DNA of 64,000 nt, from assembly GCF_030063205.1 (NCBI RefSeq), contig NZ_JASISQ010000009.1, positions 62,001-126,000 of the forward strand. The letters run 5' to 3'. How positions within the stretch are numbered: position 1 is the stretch's first letter; every line of letters begins with the position of its first letter. The notes beneath the pieces were generated by a model. It made no database searches and was not told the origin of the DNA. It was given only the letters and a program-made list of their open reading frames with translations. The position numbers were made by a program, and so were the translations under genes. Positions 36,925 to 45,145 of this stretch are shown one piece after another. This stretch comes from Arthrobacter antibioticus. Its GTDB lineage: Bacteria; Actinomycetota; Actinomycetes; Actinomycetales; Micrococcaceae.

Positions 36925-37208
36925 CTCAATCTTCAATCCGGGCATCGCAACCCACGTCAGCAAGCCCTGTTTGATTTAAGAGAGATCTCTATCCAGGTAC
37001 TGCGATTCTGGATCTGTGGCAGTTGTCTTCGGCGTCGTCGTTACGTGGGAACTCAGACTCAGAGGAAGGCAGACCAGACTGCCTTCCTTCCATTATACAG
37101 GCAAGAAAAGGGTGGGTTGCAGAAGCGCTCTGGGGTTGCGCGGCGGGAGACAGCCGTCCGCGGCGTATCAATGGTTTCAATGTCAGAGGCCTGTGACAGG
37201 CTGGCTTC

Positions 37209-37406
37209 ATGACGTTTGAAGAAGATCGGACTAAGCTGCCTCGGGCCTACGTTAAGCTCCCACATGACCACCTCTATCAAGACCATGAAAAAGACTTGCT
37301 GGACACTATCAAGTGGTGTCTTGCCCAGGCTGGCGGCGATGCAAGCAAAATCGGCATTCAGGCCGGTCACAAGGATGATCTCGAACAGGATCCCTTGCTT
37401 ATTTAA
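37209..37406 (+). CDS. Small hypothetical protein
   Basis: This 65-residue soluble charged protein (MTFEEDRTKLPRAYVKL...) starts at ATG 37209. No strong ribosome binding site. Its composition is protein-like but no family is recognised; confidence is low. Confidence 0.4.
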   Translation: MTFEEDRTKLPRAYVKLPHDHLYQDHEKDLLDTIKWCLAQAGGDASKIGIQAGHKDDLEQDPLLI

Positions 37407-37986
37407 TTCGCGACCATGGGAGCCAAGGTCTATTTAGACTTCCGAGGGAGGATGGCTGATCTGCCGTCTGGACCTGTGTTGATGTACCGCCCACTGGATT
37501 TGCACCTTTGGGCTGTAGATAACAAGCGAATGCCGTCAGCCGTGGCAGCTTTTGGGATCACGGGACCAGAACACTTCGCAGACAGATTCGGCCTTCAAAC
37601 CACTGCATTTGGGTGGACCACTCATCCAGGCCAAAGACCCCATAGTGGCCCAGTGCTCCTGTAACTGTTGTGAGGGGCAATGAAGTGTGAGAACTTCCGA
37701 CTGTTATAGGGGATTTATCCGGCTTGGTGTTGTGTCAGGTTGGATTCTTAGGTTCATGGGCTTCGGCGTCCGGAAAACGAGATATGGAGTCCAATCTGAC
37801 AGATTTTAGCCCCATATTGGACGTCTGGCGGGGCTACACCCCAACTTGGCGGCTCACGACACGTCTAGGAGTACTGGACCACCCACAATGCCACACCGCC
37901 GACCGCCTTCCACTGTCTGGATTGCCCCTGGCGACACCTTCATGAGTACCGGGCCGAAAGGGAAGATCCACGGTATTCGCCCGGTA
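37407..37986. other. Degenerate stretch with repeat copy and gene fragment
   Basis: No intact gene. It holds a MITE-like element copy (37649-37955). Right after it a 30-base remnant encodes GKIHGIRPV, similar to GKIHGIRTV in the gene fragment at 44.6-45.1 kb, and it is cut off by the Tn3-type repeat at 37987. Confidence 0.5.
37649..37955 (+). repeat. MITE-like element, copy 1
   Basis: The left end GGCCCAGTGCTCCTGTAACTG and the right end GAGTACCGGGCC are inverted. An internal part with GAAAACGAGATATGGAGTCCAATCTGAC (in pieces) is shared with the copy at 39628-39867. A nested inverted end GGAGTACTGGACC lies at about 37868. No coding capacity and no clear target duplication. Confidence 0.55.
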
Positions 37987-38203
37987 AGGATGGCTTGTGA
38001 AAAAGTGAAATATCCGACGCTAGAGCTATTTCCCGCCAGAAGTATGTACCCGGTGACCTGCAATCTGTCCAGTCTGTAGCTCTGTGGCCGACCTTCGCAG
38101 GCATTATGTATCGAAAAGACCGGGTGACGTTACATTGGCGCGTACACGGGAAGCGCTACATTATGGGCTGCGTGGTTCGACGGTTCCAAGAGGCAGGGTG
38201 GAG

Positions 38204-38231
38204 TGTCTCACGAACGATCGTTATCGAACGC
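38204..38231 (+). other. Crossover-like site in element A
   Basis: TGTCTCACGAACG, AT, CGTTATCGAACGC form a 13-2-13 palindromic site. It lies at the inner boundary of the 245-bp end shared with element B; sequences diverge beyond it. Confidence 0.65.
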
Positions 38232-38326
38232 TGGGTGAGCCGATGGTGTTGAGTGGGAACTCTCTTAGCGCTAACGACTGTTCAGTTCCTACTCAACCCC
38301 CAGCTTGTGAATGAGAGAGTATCTGA

Positions 38327-38914
38327 ATGGGAATTAAAGAACGCCCGGAAGCCATGTCGCTTGCTCATCGGGGTTTCACCGAAGCGGCGTGGCGCACGCT
38401 CTATTCAATGCAACGGAAACACATTCTATCGGCGGCCGTGGCGGCGACCGAAGCCGTGAATTGGGTCTGCGCACTGGATGAGCAGCTAAGGAAAGAAGGT
38501 GGTGGATATGTAGGGCGAAGAGATGGCGACGAAGAAGGCCGGGTGATCCCTGGTTTGCGCTATGCCCGTGATCGTTCCATGCACCAGGTAGTCATTTGCA
38601 CTAGTGAAGACGCCAGATCGTTCTATAGGCCCCGCCGTGGTGTGGTGTACATAGCTTCATCGTTTCCGATTTGGGCGCCTACCGACAGTCTTCCAGGTTC
38701 TGAAAATAAGGACCCATACGATCTGAAAGGATCGTATGAGAACTATGTTGCCGAACAGCGTGCGCACAAGCCATTATTCGAAGCATTGAACTTCATTACC
38801 CGAGAGCTGACAGGTCTAGTCTCTCTTGTAACAATCGATCAGCCCGATTGGTTCCAGGAACTTACAGACGAGGAAAGGGTGGCCGTCAGCGAAGGTCCAA
38901 TGATGCAGCTTTGA
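38327..38914 (+). CDS. Cargo protein of element A, unknown
   Basis: This 195-residue soluble protein reads LAHRGFTEAAWRTLYSMQRKHILSAAVAATEAVNWVCALDEQLR, then YARDRSMHQVVI and RRGVVYIASSFPIWAPTDSLP. No recognised family. The regular helix followed by strands suggests a compact globular domain. GAGAG precedes ATG 38327. It is the sole cargo between the res end and the right inverted repeat. Confidence 0.65.
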   Translation: MGIKERPEAMSLAHRGFTEAAWRTLYSMQRKHILSAAVAATEAVNWVCALDEQLRKEGGGYVGRRDGDEEGRVIPGLRYARDRSMHQVVICTSEDARSFYRPRRGVVYIASSFPIWAPTDSLPGSENKDPYDLKGSYENYVAEQRAHKPLFEALNFITRELTGLVSLVTIDQPDWFQELTDEERVAVSEGPMMQL

Positions 38915-39015
38915 CTGTCCGATGGTGATCAAAAGGTATTGAGGTCACGCCAGATACTCTTGCTCATCGTTGGACAAAACCTTAGCGTCGGATATTTTAC
39001 TTTTTCACAAGCCAC

Positions 39016-39533
39016 CCCATATACCCAGCGGTGTCGAGGTGCTGGTGAAGTTGAGGTAGGGAGTACAGCTCGTCGGTGAGCCAGTGGGCGTCCCATGCTT
39101 CGTGAGTGGGATTCTTGGTCATGAGCCCGGAGTATCCGCTGTCTCCGTCTACTGAGCGGCGTAGGCCCTCGACGACGGCGGCCGAGTAGGCCAGTGCTTT
39201 GCGGGAGGCGTATTCGGTGCGGGTCACGGGTTCCTGTAGCGCCCAGACGGCGTGCGCATGGCCGTTGGTGGGATTCTCCACGATCGCATTGGGGAGCCAC
39301 TCATGACGATCCCACATGGCGCGGAGGTGAGCATCGCTGTGGTCGATGTCCACGACGAGGAGGTTTGAGAGCGCCTTAGGGTTCGCCTCAATGTAGCGAC
39401 GTTCTAGCGCCGGGCCGCGGCCCATCCGGTAGATCCCTTCCTTGAGATCGTCGGATGCGTAGGGCCAAAGCGGGAACCAGAGTTGTTCCCATTGATGCCC
39501 CGTGGGTGCTGTAGTGGTCATGTAATGACTCAA
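39016..39533 (-). pseudogene. repA: RepA replicase, N-terminal part
   Basis: This is the N-terminal 172 residues of a pAL5000-type theta replicase. Features include YRMGRGPALERRYIEANPKALSNLLVVDIDH and WDRHEWLPNAIVENPTNGHAHAVWAL, the metal-binding and primase-like core of this family. At GYM the frame runs into the inverted repeat of element A and stops a few codons later (38997). The missing part is at 42905-43315. Confidence 0.88.
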
Positions 39534-39627
39534 CCACGTTCAAACCACGACACAGGGGATTTCACCCTAGCGTGTTCAAAGTCCGCCCGAAACCAAGTCA
39601 GATGTTTCTTGTAGCCGCCGCTTCAGG

Positions 39628-39867
39628 GCCCAGTGCTCCTATAGCTGCCATGAGGGGCACTGCTGTGGAAAACTCCGCTTACTTCAAGGGCTTTTCGGGT
39701 CTCGCATTGCGTCAGGGCGGGTTTTTAGATTCATGGGCTGCGGTGTCCAGAAAACGAGATATGGAGTCCAATCTGACGGATTTTTGCACCATATTGGACG
39801 TCTGGTTGGGGTAAACCCAACCAGACGTGTGATTGTCCCTGGCGACACGTTCAGGAGTACTGGGCCC
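39628..39867 (+). repeat. MITE-like element, copy 2
   Basis: A 240-bp unit with inverted ends GGCCCAGTGCTCCTATAGCTG and GGAGTACTGGGCC. Internal similarity to the copy at 37649-37955 covers about 170 bp. It lies upstream of repA in the captured plasmid. No coding capacity. Confidence 0.55.
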
Positions 39868-39978
39868 AATGCATGAGGTGTGACAGATTTCAGGTCCTCA
39901 GTTGAAGCAAAATCGAAGGCAATCCAATGCACGTATACTACCGTGCGATATGGTTTCGGCAGACGTTATTATTGGTGG

Positions 39979-40491
39979 ATGGACTATGAACAGGCTGCAA
40001 GTTTTTGCCCGAACTGCGGGAACGGGTTCCTGACCGACTCCACACGTCCGGGGAGGCCTCAAGTGTGGTGCTCTCCGGCGTGTAGGCGTGAGGCTTCAGC
40101 GAGTCGTTTAGGGGCTGCAAAAGCGCGGAATCCGGTACGTGTGGAAACGGTGGCTACTGAGCGGATCAAGTACACCAGCGTTCCGATAAGTAAACTCAAA
40201 GAAGCGATCGCACAAGACCCACGGTTAGCGACTGAGTTGGCGAAAAAGCTTGAACAGATCACGACCGAAACATACGACCAGGTAACGATCACTACGATCC
40301 GGGAAGCCCTCGATGCGGCCGGTCTAATTGCGGTAAAAAAGGCCAATCAGAACCTCGACGTACGCGAGAAATCTCTAAAAATTCGCGAAGATCGGTTAGA
40401 GGCCCGTGAGCGAGCTTTAAAGAGCCGAGAGCAACACCGGCCAGCGACCACTCAACACGCACCGGGATCGTCATTCAGCCGCCCACAATAG
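39979..40491 (+). CDS. Zinc-finger protein of the small plasmid
   Basis: This protein of 170 residues starts at ATG 39979 after GGTGG. An N-terminal CPNCGNGF...WCSPACRRE zinc finger is followed by a basic segment. The C-terminus is a regular charged helix (LDVREKSLKIREDRLEARERALKSRE) that should form a coiled coil. It may bind nucleic acid in plasmid maintenance. Family not named. Confidence 0.65.
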   Translation: MDYEQAASFCPNCGNGFLTDSTRPGRPQVWCSPACRREASASRLGAAKARNPVRVETVATERIKYTSVPISKLKEAIAQDPRLATELAKKLEQITTETYDQVTITTIREALDAAGLIAVKKANQNLDVREKSLKIREDRLEARERALKSREQHRPATTQHAPGSSFSRPQ

Positions 40492-40799
40492 CCATGGTGG
40501 GAAGAACATGAGGCAAAGCGCCGATAGCTAGTCGCCCAACAAGGTTCGAATCTGATCAACCCTTGACGAACAATGGAACAGTATCCCAGTATCCGGCGGT
40601 AAAGGCTCGTAGGCCAGGCCAGGCCAGGCCATCGCCAGAGAAGGCGGAAAATATTTCCGGCTGAGTACTCTTGTAAGCCATGGGTTTCGAGACACTCAGG
40701 TTATGAAACACATCAACAAAATCGAGCGACGCCCGATTAGAAGAGCATTGTCAAAGAAATGGGCGGCTACTTGCGTCATCATATTATTCCGTCAACGGC
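40492..40799. other. Intergenic stretch with short tandem repeat and site S5
   Basis: Contains four AGGCC units (40611-40630) and the inverted crossover-like site S5 (40667-40710). No gene seen. Confidence 0.5.
40667..40710 (-). other. Crossover-like site S5 (inverted)
   Basis: On the minus strand the accessory half-site TGTTTCATAACC (40710-40699) is followed by TGTCTCGAAACCC (40694-40682), AT, and a weaker arm (40679-40667). The orientation is opposite to S4, with the same half-site and central AT. It lies about 90 bases beyond the end of the TIR gene. Confidence 0.65.
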
Positions 40800-42032
40800 T
40801 CATTCCTCCCCTCCGAGCTGCGCATCCGTTGCCTCACTAAGGGATGGTTCGTATGGCCAACTAACCGCGTCGATCAAATCGGACCATTCTTGCATGATCG
40901 CTTGTCCGTCAAGAATATTCTGCGAGCCAGTTTCATATTTCTTTAGAGGCGGGCGCAGGTCTCTGGAGAGTCGAGCGAGACCGCGACCGGCTTTAATAGC
41001 TTCTTGTACGCTTTCGGTCGCTTTCTTGCCTGATTCCACCATTGATTGCACAGACTGCTGTGCCGCAATAAATGAGGCGCGGCCTGCCGATGTCTGCAAG
41101 TGCCCAAGCTCTGCAAGGGCCCGAAAGGATGGATCAATTTCGAGGAGATCCTTCATATATTGCTCACCGGCCTGTTCGATGTTCCTCGCTGGGACGTCCA
41201 GGTCTTCAGCCACTCGTCGAAGAATCACAATTTTCGAGGCGAACGGATTGCCATTCCCACCTACAGCATTGAGTTCCCCCGTACCCTCATTGAGGATCCT
41301 GTTGAATTCATTAGAGGCTTCCTCAAACCTACCCATGGTCTTCATCCAGGCATTTGAACGATCAGGTAGTTCCGCGACGAGCTCGATAGCTGACGGAGCA
41401 TCGTCGTATGGGTCATCTTGGTCATCGGTCGCCGAGGTAGCAATAGTTTGGAGCGATGAGTTTGACCTTCGGAAGAGCTCACCAGCGCCGGAAGCCGCCG
41501 CGTCTTTAGCAGGCTGGGTTTGAACTTCACGCATCAGCTGACGAAGCTCCTGAGCCAGCTCATTGATGGCTAGACGATGTTGGGCACTACTTTCATCGAC
41601 TAGTCTCAGATCTTCCCAGTTTTTGTACTGAGTTTCGGCGGCGATGGCTTTTGCTCGGTCAGTGCTCTCTGCAACAAGGTCGTCTACAGGTGCGTAGCGA
41701 AGCGCTAGGAGATAGCGAGGGACACCCAAAGACCTGGTCGTGTTAAAGAACTCGAAGAACTCCCGACGGCATTCGTTGCTCGCGAAAAAAGAGGGGGACA
41801 ATACGGGGATGAAGAACGTGGTTGTTTGCAGAGCCCCATCGATGCGCTCTTTCCATTTCTGCCCCCACCGTAGGTCAGATCTATCCACAAATATTTCAAG
41901 TTCTTGGCCTGTTAGAACCCGATATTCAGACTGAATTTGTTTCGCCAATCGTCTGATGCGTCCCTCGTCCGCTTCATCGTCAAGGTGGGAATAGCTTAGA
42001 AAGCCAACGGCATTGTCAATTTCAGAGTCCAT
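40800..42032 (-). CDS. TIR-domain protein
   Basis: This 410-residue protein starts at ATG 42032. The N-terminal 150 residues are a TIR domain: VGFLSYSHLDDEAD, EIFVDRSDLRWGQKW, and FFIPVLSPSFFASNECRREFFEF, with the Glu after Cys in the position used for NAD cleavage in this family. The rest is helical and has no recognised effector. A NADase defence role is inferred from TIR proteins in Thoeris-like and other systems. It is the sole gene between S5 and S6. Confidence 0.75.
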   Translation of the reverse strand: MDSEIDNAVGFLSYSHLDDEADEGRIRRLAKQIQSEYRVLTGQELEIFVDRSDLRWGQKWKERIDGALQTTTFFIPVLSPSFFASNECRREFFEFFNTTRSLGVPRYLLALRYAPVDDLVAESTDRAKAIAAETQYKNWEDLRLVDESSAQHRLAINELAQELRQLMREVQTQPAKDAAASGAGELFRRSNSSLQTIATSATDDQDDPYDDAPSAIELVAELPDRSNAWMKTMGRFEEASNEFNRILNEGTGELNAVGGNGNPFASKIVILRRVAEDLDVPARNIEQAGEQYMKDLLEIDPSFRALAELGHLQTSAGRASFIAAQQSVQSMVESGKKATESVQEAIKAGRGLARLSRDLRPPLKKYETGSQNILDGQAIMQEWSDLIDAVSWPYEPSLSEATDAQLGGEE

Positions 42033-42053
42033 AATAAGATTCTGCCTCATCGA

Positions 42054-42165
42054 TGTTTTCATAAAAGACAGTCTCGCATCCCTAGGCCCCGTGCTCCTAT
42101 AGCTGTCCTGAGCCACCATGAAGTGAAAACTCCGCTTGTTTCATTGGCCAAACGAATAGGTGGCG
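42054..42165 (+). other. Crossover-like site S6 fused to a MITE-like end
   Basis: AGTCTCGCATCCC (42070-42082), TA, GGCCCCGTGCTCC (42085-42097). The right arm is not a res arm but the left end of the MITE-like family, which continues with TATAGCTGTCCTGAG and AAAACTCCGCTT. A degenerate accessory half-site (TGTTTTCATAA, 42054) lies to the left. The junction suggests recombination between a res-like site and a MITE end. Confidence 0.5.
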
Positions 42166-42168
42166 TGA

Positions 42169-42648
42169 TTATCGCAGCCGGTTCCACCAGTGGGCCGGCC
42201 TTCTAGCCGACTCCTCCTTTTCGACCTGCGGTCCAGGGGCTGCAGGTGTTCTAATGAGGCCTGATTCGAGCATGAGCAGGGCACGCTCGGCGGTCTCTGC
42301 ACGTTTCTCGTGAGCCAAAGCTACCTGTTCACTGGCCACCCTATGAGCGCGCTCAGTGGCCAGGCTGATTTCCAGCGTCTTTATGCGGTTTTCTAGGTTT
42401 ATCTGGTTCACCTGAGCTAGTGCATCTTCAGGGTGAACTATGTCAGTGACCACACCTTGGCCAAGGGGTGGAACAGGGATGAATCCCGCGGCCAGGAGGT
42501 CGGTGAGCGGGATCCGCCATTGGCCAGCCCGGTCGAGGTATGCGCCAGGGAATTTTCCTTGATCAAGACGACGACGCAGTGTTGAGCGGCTAGCCCCAGT
42601 GCGCTCCACGGCTTCCCGCATCGTCCACTTCGGGCGGGTTTCAGTCAT
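42169..42648 (-). CDS. Helix-turn-helix protein downstream of repB
   Basis: This 159-residue protein begins MTETRPKWTMREAVERTGASRSTLRRRLDQGKFPGAYLDRAGQWRIPL, an excisionase/MerR-like helix-turn-helix. A coiled-coil stretch follows (NQINLENRIKTLEISLATERA). It is coupled to repB as ATGA, so it belongs to the replication operon and may control replication or partition. Confidence 0.7.
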   Translation of the reverse strand: MTETRPKWTMREAVERTGASRSTLRRRLDQGKFPGAYLDRAGQWRIPLTDLLAAGFIPVPPLGQGVVTDIVHPEDALAQVNQINLENRIKTLEISLATERAHRVASEQVALAHEKRAETAERALLMLESGLIRTPAAPGPQVEKEESARRPAHWWNRLR

Positions 42649-42908
42649 GCGCTCACTACAGGTGCGTCGGCTTCTTTGGAATAGGTCGCCACCAGTCCCA
42701 AGGAGACGCCTAGCTCGGCGGCGATGACACGCATCGTCATGCCCTGAGCGCGCTTCTCAGCTATCAACCGGCGCCGTTCATTGGCCCGTCGTTCATATTC
42801 GCCCCGAGGCTCTGCCATGATCCGTTGAATTGTGCGTTCAGAAACGCCTAATTGAGCAGCTAATTCCTTGGCAGTGTGTTGCCTTCTTATCGGTTTTAAA
42901 GCAGTCAT
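42645..42908 (-). CDS. repB: RepB-like origin-binding protein
   Basis: This 87-residue protein starts at ATG 42908, overlapping the repA stop as ATGA. It has two helix-turn-helix-like segments (TAKELAAQLGVSERTIQRIM and MTMRVIAAELGVSLGLVATY). pAL5000 relatives have the same repA-repB order with RepB binding the origin. The coupling and size fit. Confidence 0.8.
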   Translation of the reverse strand: MTALKPIRRQHTAKELAAQLGVSERTIQRIMAEPRGEYERRANERRRLIAEKRAQGMTMRVIAAELGVSLGLVATYSKEADAPVVSA

Positions 42909-43315
42909 TTTTTGTCCGCTTTCATGGCTCGCGACACTAGTTCTTCTAATGTTTGTCCGCCGCGGCGGGTGAGGCCGGATTGGATCCCGCCTTTGCGTCC
43001 GCGTGCGGATTGGATGGTGCTGAAGGTGGCCTCGTAGACGGCGGGTCCGTCTTGCCACATGCGGGATTTAGTGATGATCCATTTGTGGATGCTGGTGGCG
43101 ATTGCTTTGCTTTCGGAGAGCGGGAGCGGTTCGCTGAATGTTGCGTTGAGGGAGTGCACTTCGTCGTTAATGACGCGGTGTAGTCCTGAGGGGTCTCCGA
43201 AGTGGTGGCGGAGTTCGCGGTATGCCCAGGTGCGGGCTGTTTCGAAGATGGTGCAGTTACGACCGAGGCCTACGGGATCACGGCGTTTGGTGCGTTGCCA
43301 GGAGACAGGGGGCAT
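42905..43315 (-). pseudogene. repA: RepA replicase, C-terminal part
   Basis: These 136 codons carry the end of the replicase. TARTWAYRELRHHFGDPSGLHRVINDEVHSLNATF is followed by SIHKWIITKSRMW, the usual DNA-binding end of pAL5000-type RepA. Joined to the part at 39016-39533 across the ATATA duplication it restores a continuous protein of 307 residues. It is cut off at its 5' side by element B. Confidence 0.88.
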
Positions 43316-43475
43316 ATAGGGGTGGCTTGTGAAAAAGTGGAATATCCGACGTTAGTCTGATTTGTGGCTCTTCAGAATCCAGAGTGTTTTCAGGGCTGCC
43401 GTGAGCTGACCCTGTTGTCACCGTGCGGACAGGGCGAGAACCATCAGCGATTCCGACATGAAAGTGCGGGCGTCA

Positions 43476-44252
43476 TCATCTGGGCACCTGGTAGGGAACG
43501 GCATGTCCTATCTCCTCTCGGACTTTTAGCCACTCGGCAAGGCGCGGCTCGGTCTTTTCCGGAGGAATCAGGTGGATGAGCTGTGGCGCCCCAAAGAGCT
43601 TCGGTCCGGTTGCGGACTTAGCCTTTAGTTCCTTGAGTGCTTTTGGTACACGTTCATCCCTCAATTGCAGTAATGCGCAGTCCATGCTGAAAAGATCGAG
43701 AAATAGGTCTCCGAAGTGAAGAGTTCCACCGGAAGGGTAGAAGACACGCAATGCCTGTGTGACTGGACCGTCCTGACCGGGGGGTGTCCGTAGACTTAGA
43801 CCATCTTTGGAGATGTGCCAGTCGACGATAGAAGGCCTGCCTGCAAGGACCAGTGCGTCCAGCTCCCCGTCAAAGTGCTCGAAGGCGTTTCTAATCTTCC
43901 TGACGTTGAGCACCGGGAAGTCCTCGTCTAGCTGGAGGATGTCATTGAGCTGATGCGAACGCTCGGTGAGCCTTTGCTGCCTCTGTGTTCTGGTCGACTT
44001 CGGATGGTGTGACGCGTCATTTGGCTGGACCATCCGCTGAATGACAATACAGGCGAAGAGGGAAGCTTGCAGGTCGCCCCAGACCATCGTGTCGTGAGTG
44101 TCAGTCTCCGGTCGCATCGCCCTTAGCCACGCCCGCGTTAGGAAGCGGCTGGCAATTTCTGCCTGCCGCCCCAGTTCCTCAACATAGACACTGAGTTGAA
44201 GCGCTTGGGTGATTTCCTCGGTCTCCCCAGATATGGACCGCAGCTTGTTCAT
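43476..44252 (-). CDS. HEPN-like cargo protein of element B
   Basis: This 258-residue helical protein contains FPVLNVRKIRNAFEHFDGELDALV near residue 115. RNAFEH fits the RX4-6H motif of HEPN RNases and resembles Cthe_2314-type HEPN proteins. The rest has no recognised domain. HEPN proteins often serve as toxins or abortive-infection effectors; a partner antitoxin is not evident. The gene is transcribed toward the left inverted repeat. Confidence 0.6.
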   Translation of the reverse strand: MNKLRSISGETEEITQALQLSVYVEELGRQAEIASRFLTRAWLRAMRPETDTHDTMVWGDLQASLFACIVIQRMVQPNDASHHPKSTRTQRQQRLTERSHQLNDILQLDEDFPVLNVRKIRNAFEHFDGELDALVLAGRPSIVDWHISKDGLSLRTPPGQDGPVTQALRVFYPSGGTLHFGDLFLDLFSMDCALLQLRDERVPKALKELKAKSATGPKLFGAPQLIHLIPPEKTEPRLAEWLKVREEIGHAVPYQVPR

Positions 44253-44368
44253 GGTTACAGCCTATGTGGGCATCCCGAGAACGCACGTTCTGGTGTGCAT
44301 GTTGGCAGCATGGAGTTTTTGGGCTGGGGTACTGGTAGCGAAATATTGGACGCCAAGCCTGGCGCGCT

Positions 44369-44396
44369 GCTCGGTAACGATCGTTGCTGAGACACT
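44369..44396 (-). other. Crossover-like site in element B
   Basis: On the minus strand TGTCTCAGCAACG, AT, CGTTACCGAGCAG, the 13-2-13 counterpart of the site in element A. Homology to element A ends here. Confidence 0.65.
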
Positions 44397-44612
44397 TCAG
44401 CCCTTGTTCTCGGACCCGTAGAACGACGATGCCTATGATGTAACACTTCCCGTGTACGCGCCAATGTAACGGCCAACGGTCTTTGCGATACACAGCGTCT
44501 GCGAAGGTCGTCCCCACAGCTAAGAATTGGACAGATTGCAGGCCGGCGGCGGCACACTTGTGGCGGGAAAACACGCTATCGTCGGATATTTCACTTTTTC
44601 ACAAGCCGCGCC

Positions 44613-45145
44613 AAGACGCCCGTGGAAAACGAGCCGACAGCTACCTCCTAAGCCTGCCGAAACAATTCGAGAATGTGGCACAAGCCACCGCTTGGCGAAA
44701 GGGCAAGATCCACGGCATCCGCACCGTCTTCAGAGCACTCGGGGCACCCTCAGCACTGGTCTACGAAGCAGTGGAGCGAGGGCGCCACTCCCCCACCACG
44801 GCTGACATCGTGAGGGCAACGGGGTTGAGTCGACCCACGGTTACCAAAGAACTCACCATCCTGGCAGAACTATCCATGATCGAACGCCACCACGGACTCT
44901 GGCAGATCATTCACACCACCAACCTGGGAAAAATTGCCGAATGGTTAGGTGTCCAAGAAGACTACGAACGGCAAAGTGCCCTCATCAGGGAACAGCGCCG
45001 GCAATGGCACGCTCACCTTGAACGATTCACGGAACCAGTGATTCACGAAGAGGACCTCTACGACCAGGAACAAAGCGAATGGGACCCGTGGATCCCCTAC
45101 AACAACGACCAATCCGCCTTGCAACGTTTCCTGCAGGCCGCCTAA
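44613..45145 (+). pseudogene. C-terminal fragment of a plasmid protein
   Basis: About 175 codons follow the right end of element B. The fragment contains a winged helix (TTADIVRATGLSRPTVTKELTILAELSMIERH) and a charged end. The N-terminal part is missing, so the gene was cut by element B or an earlier event. A related GKIHGIR fragment lies at 37957-37986. It is probably part of a replication or mobilisation gene of the larger plasmid. Confidence 0.6.

Larger units (their letters stand above)
37987..39018 (+). mobile_element. Non-autonomous Tn3-type element A
   Basis: This 1,032-bp element is bounded by 38-bp Tn3-family inverted repeats. The left one (37987-38024) starts AGGATGGCTTGTGAAAAAG. 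The right one (38981-39018) is the inverse of GGGGTGGCTTGTGAAAAAG...ATATCCGACGCTAAG. Outer GGGG and inner ACGCTAAG are Tn3-family hallmarks. The left 245 bp, ending in a 28-bp crossover-like site (38204-38231), are shared with element B. The remainder carries one gene. No transposase is present. Outside the right end is ATATA, repeated at 43314-43318. Confidence 0.8.
39019..43318. mobile_element. Captured 4.3-kb pAL5000-type plasmid
   Basis: The 4,300 bp between elements A and B begin and end with ATATA (39019-39023 and 43314-43318), a 5-bp target duplication. Circularising it joins the two replicase fragments in frame at Gly-Tyr-Met-Pro. Content: repA (split), repB, a helix-turn-helix gene, a TIR gene, a zinc-finger gene and a MITE-like copy. 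It reads as a small plasmid opened inside repA by Tn3-type transposition. Confidence 0.85.
43319..44612 (-). mobile_element. Non-autonomous Tn3-type element B
   Basis: This 1,294-bp element has a left inverted repeat at 43319-43356 (GGGGTGGCTTGTGAAAAAG then TGGAATATCCGACGTTAG) and a right one at 44575-44612. The right 244 bp, on the minus strand, match the left end of element A, including GTTACATTGGCGCGTACACG, and end in a crossover-like site at 44369-44396. Orientation is therefore opposite to element A. The single cargo gene differs. No transposase. Confidence 0.8.

Noticed and set aside
40611-40630. Four AGGCC units and a similar GGGCC run near 47.22 kb as possible CRISPR or iterons
   Set aside because: Units are only five bases long with no spacers; too short for a CRISPR array or a convincing origin.
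44179-44574. Minus-strand frames of about 100-130 codons in the right end of element B
   Set aside because: They lie in the conserved res end shared with element A, where the reading frame is not conserved, so they are not genes.
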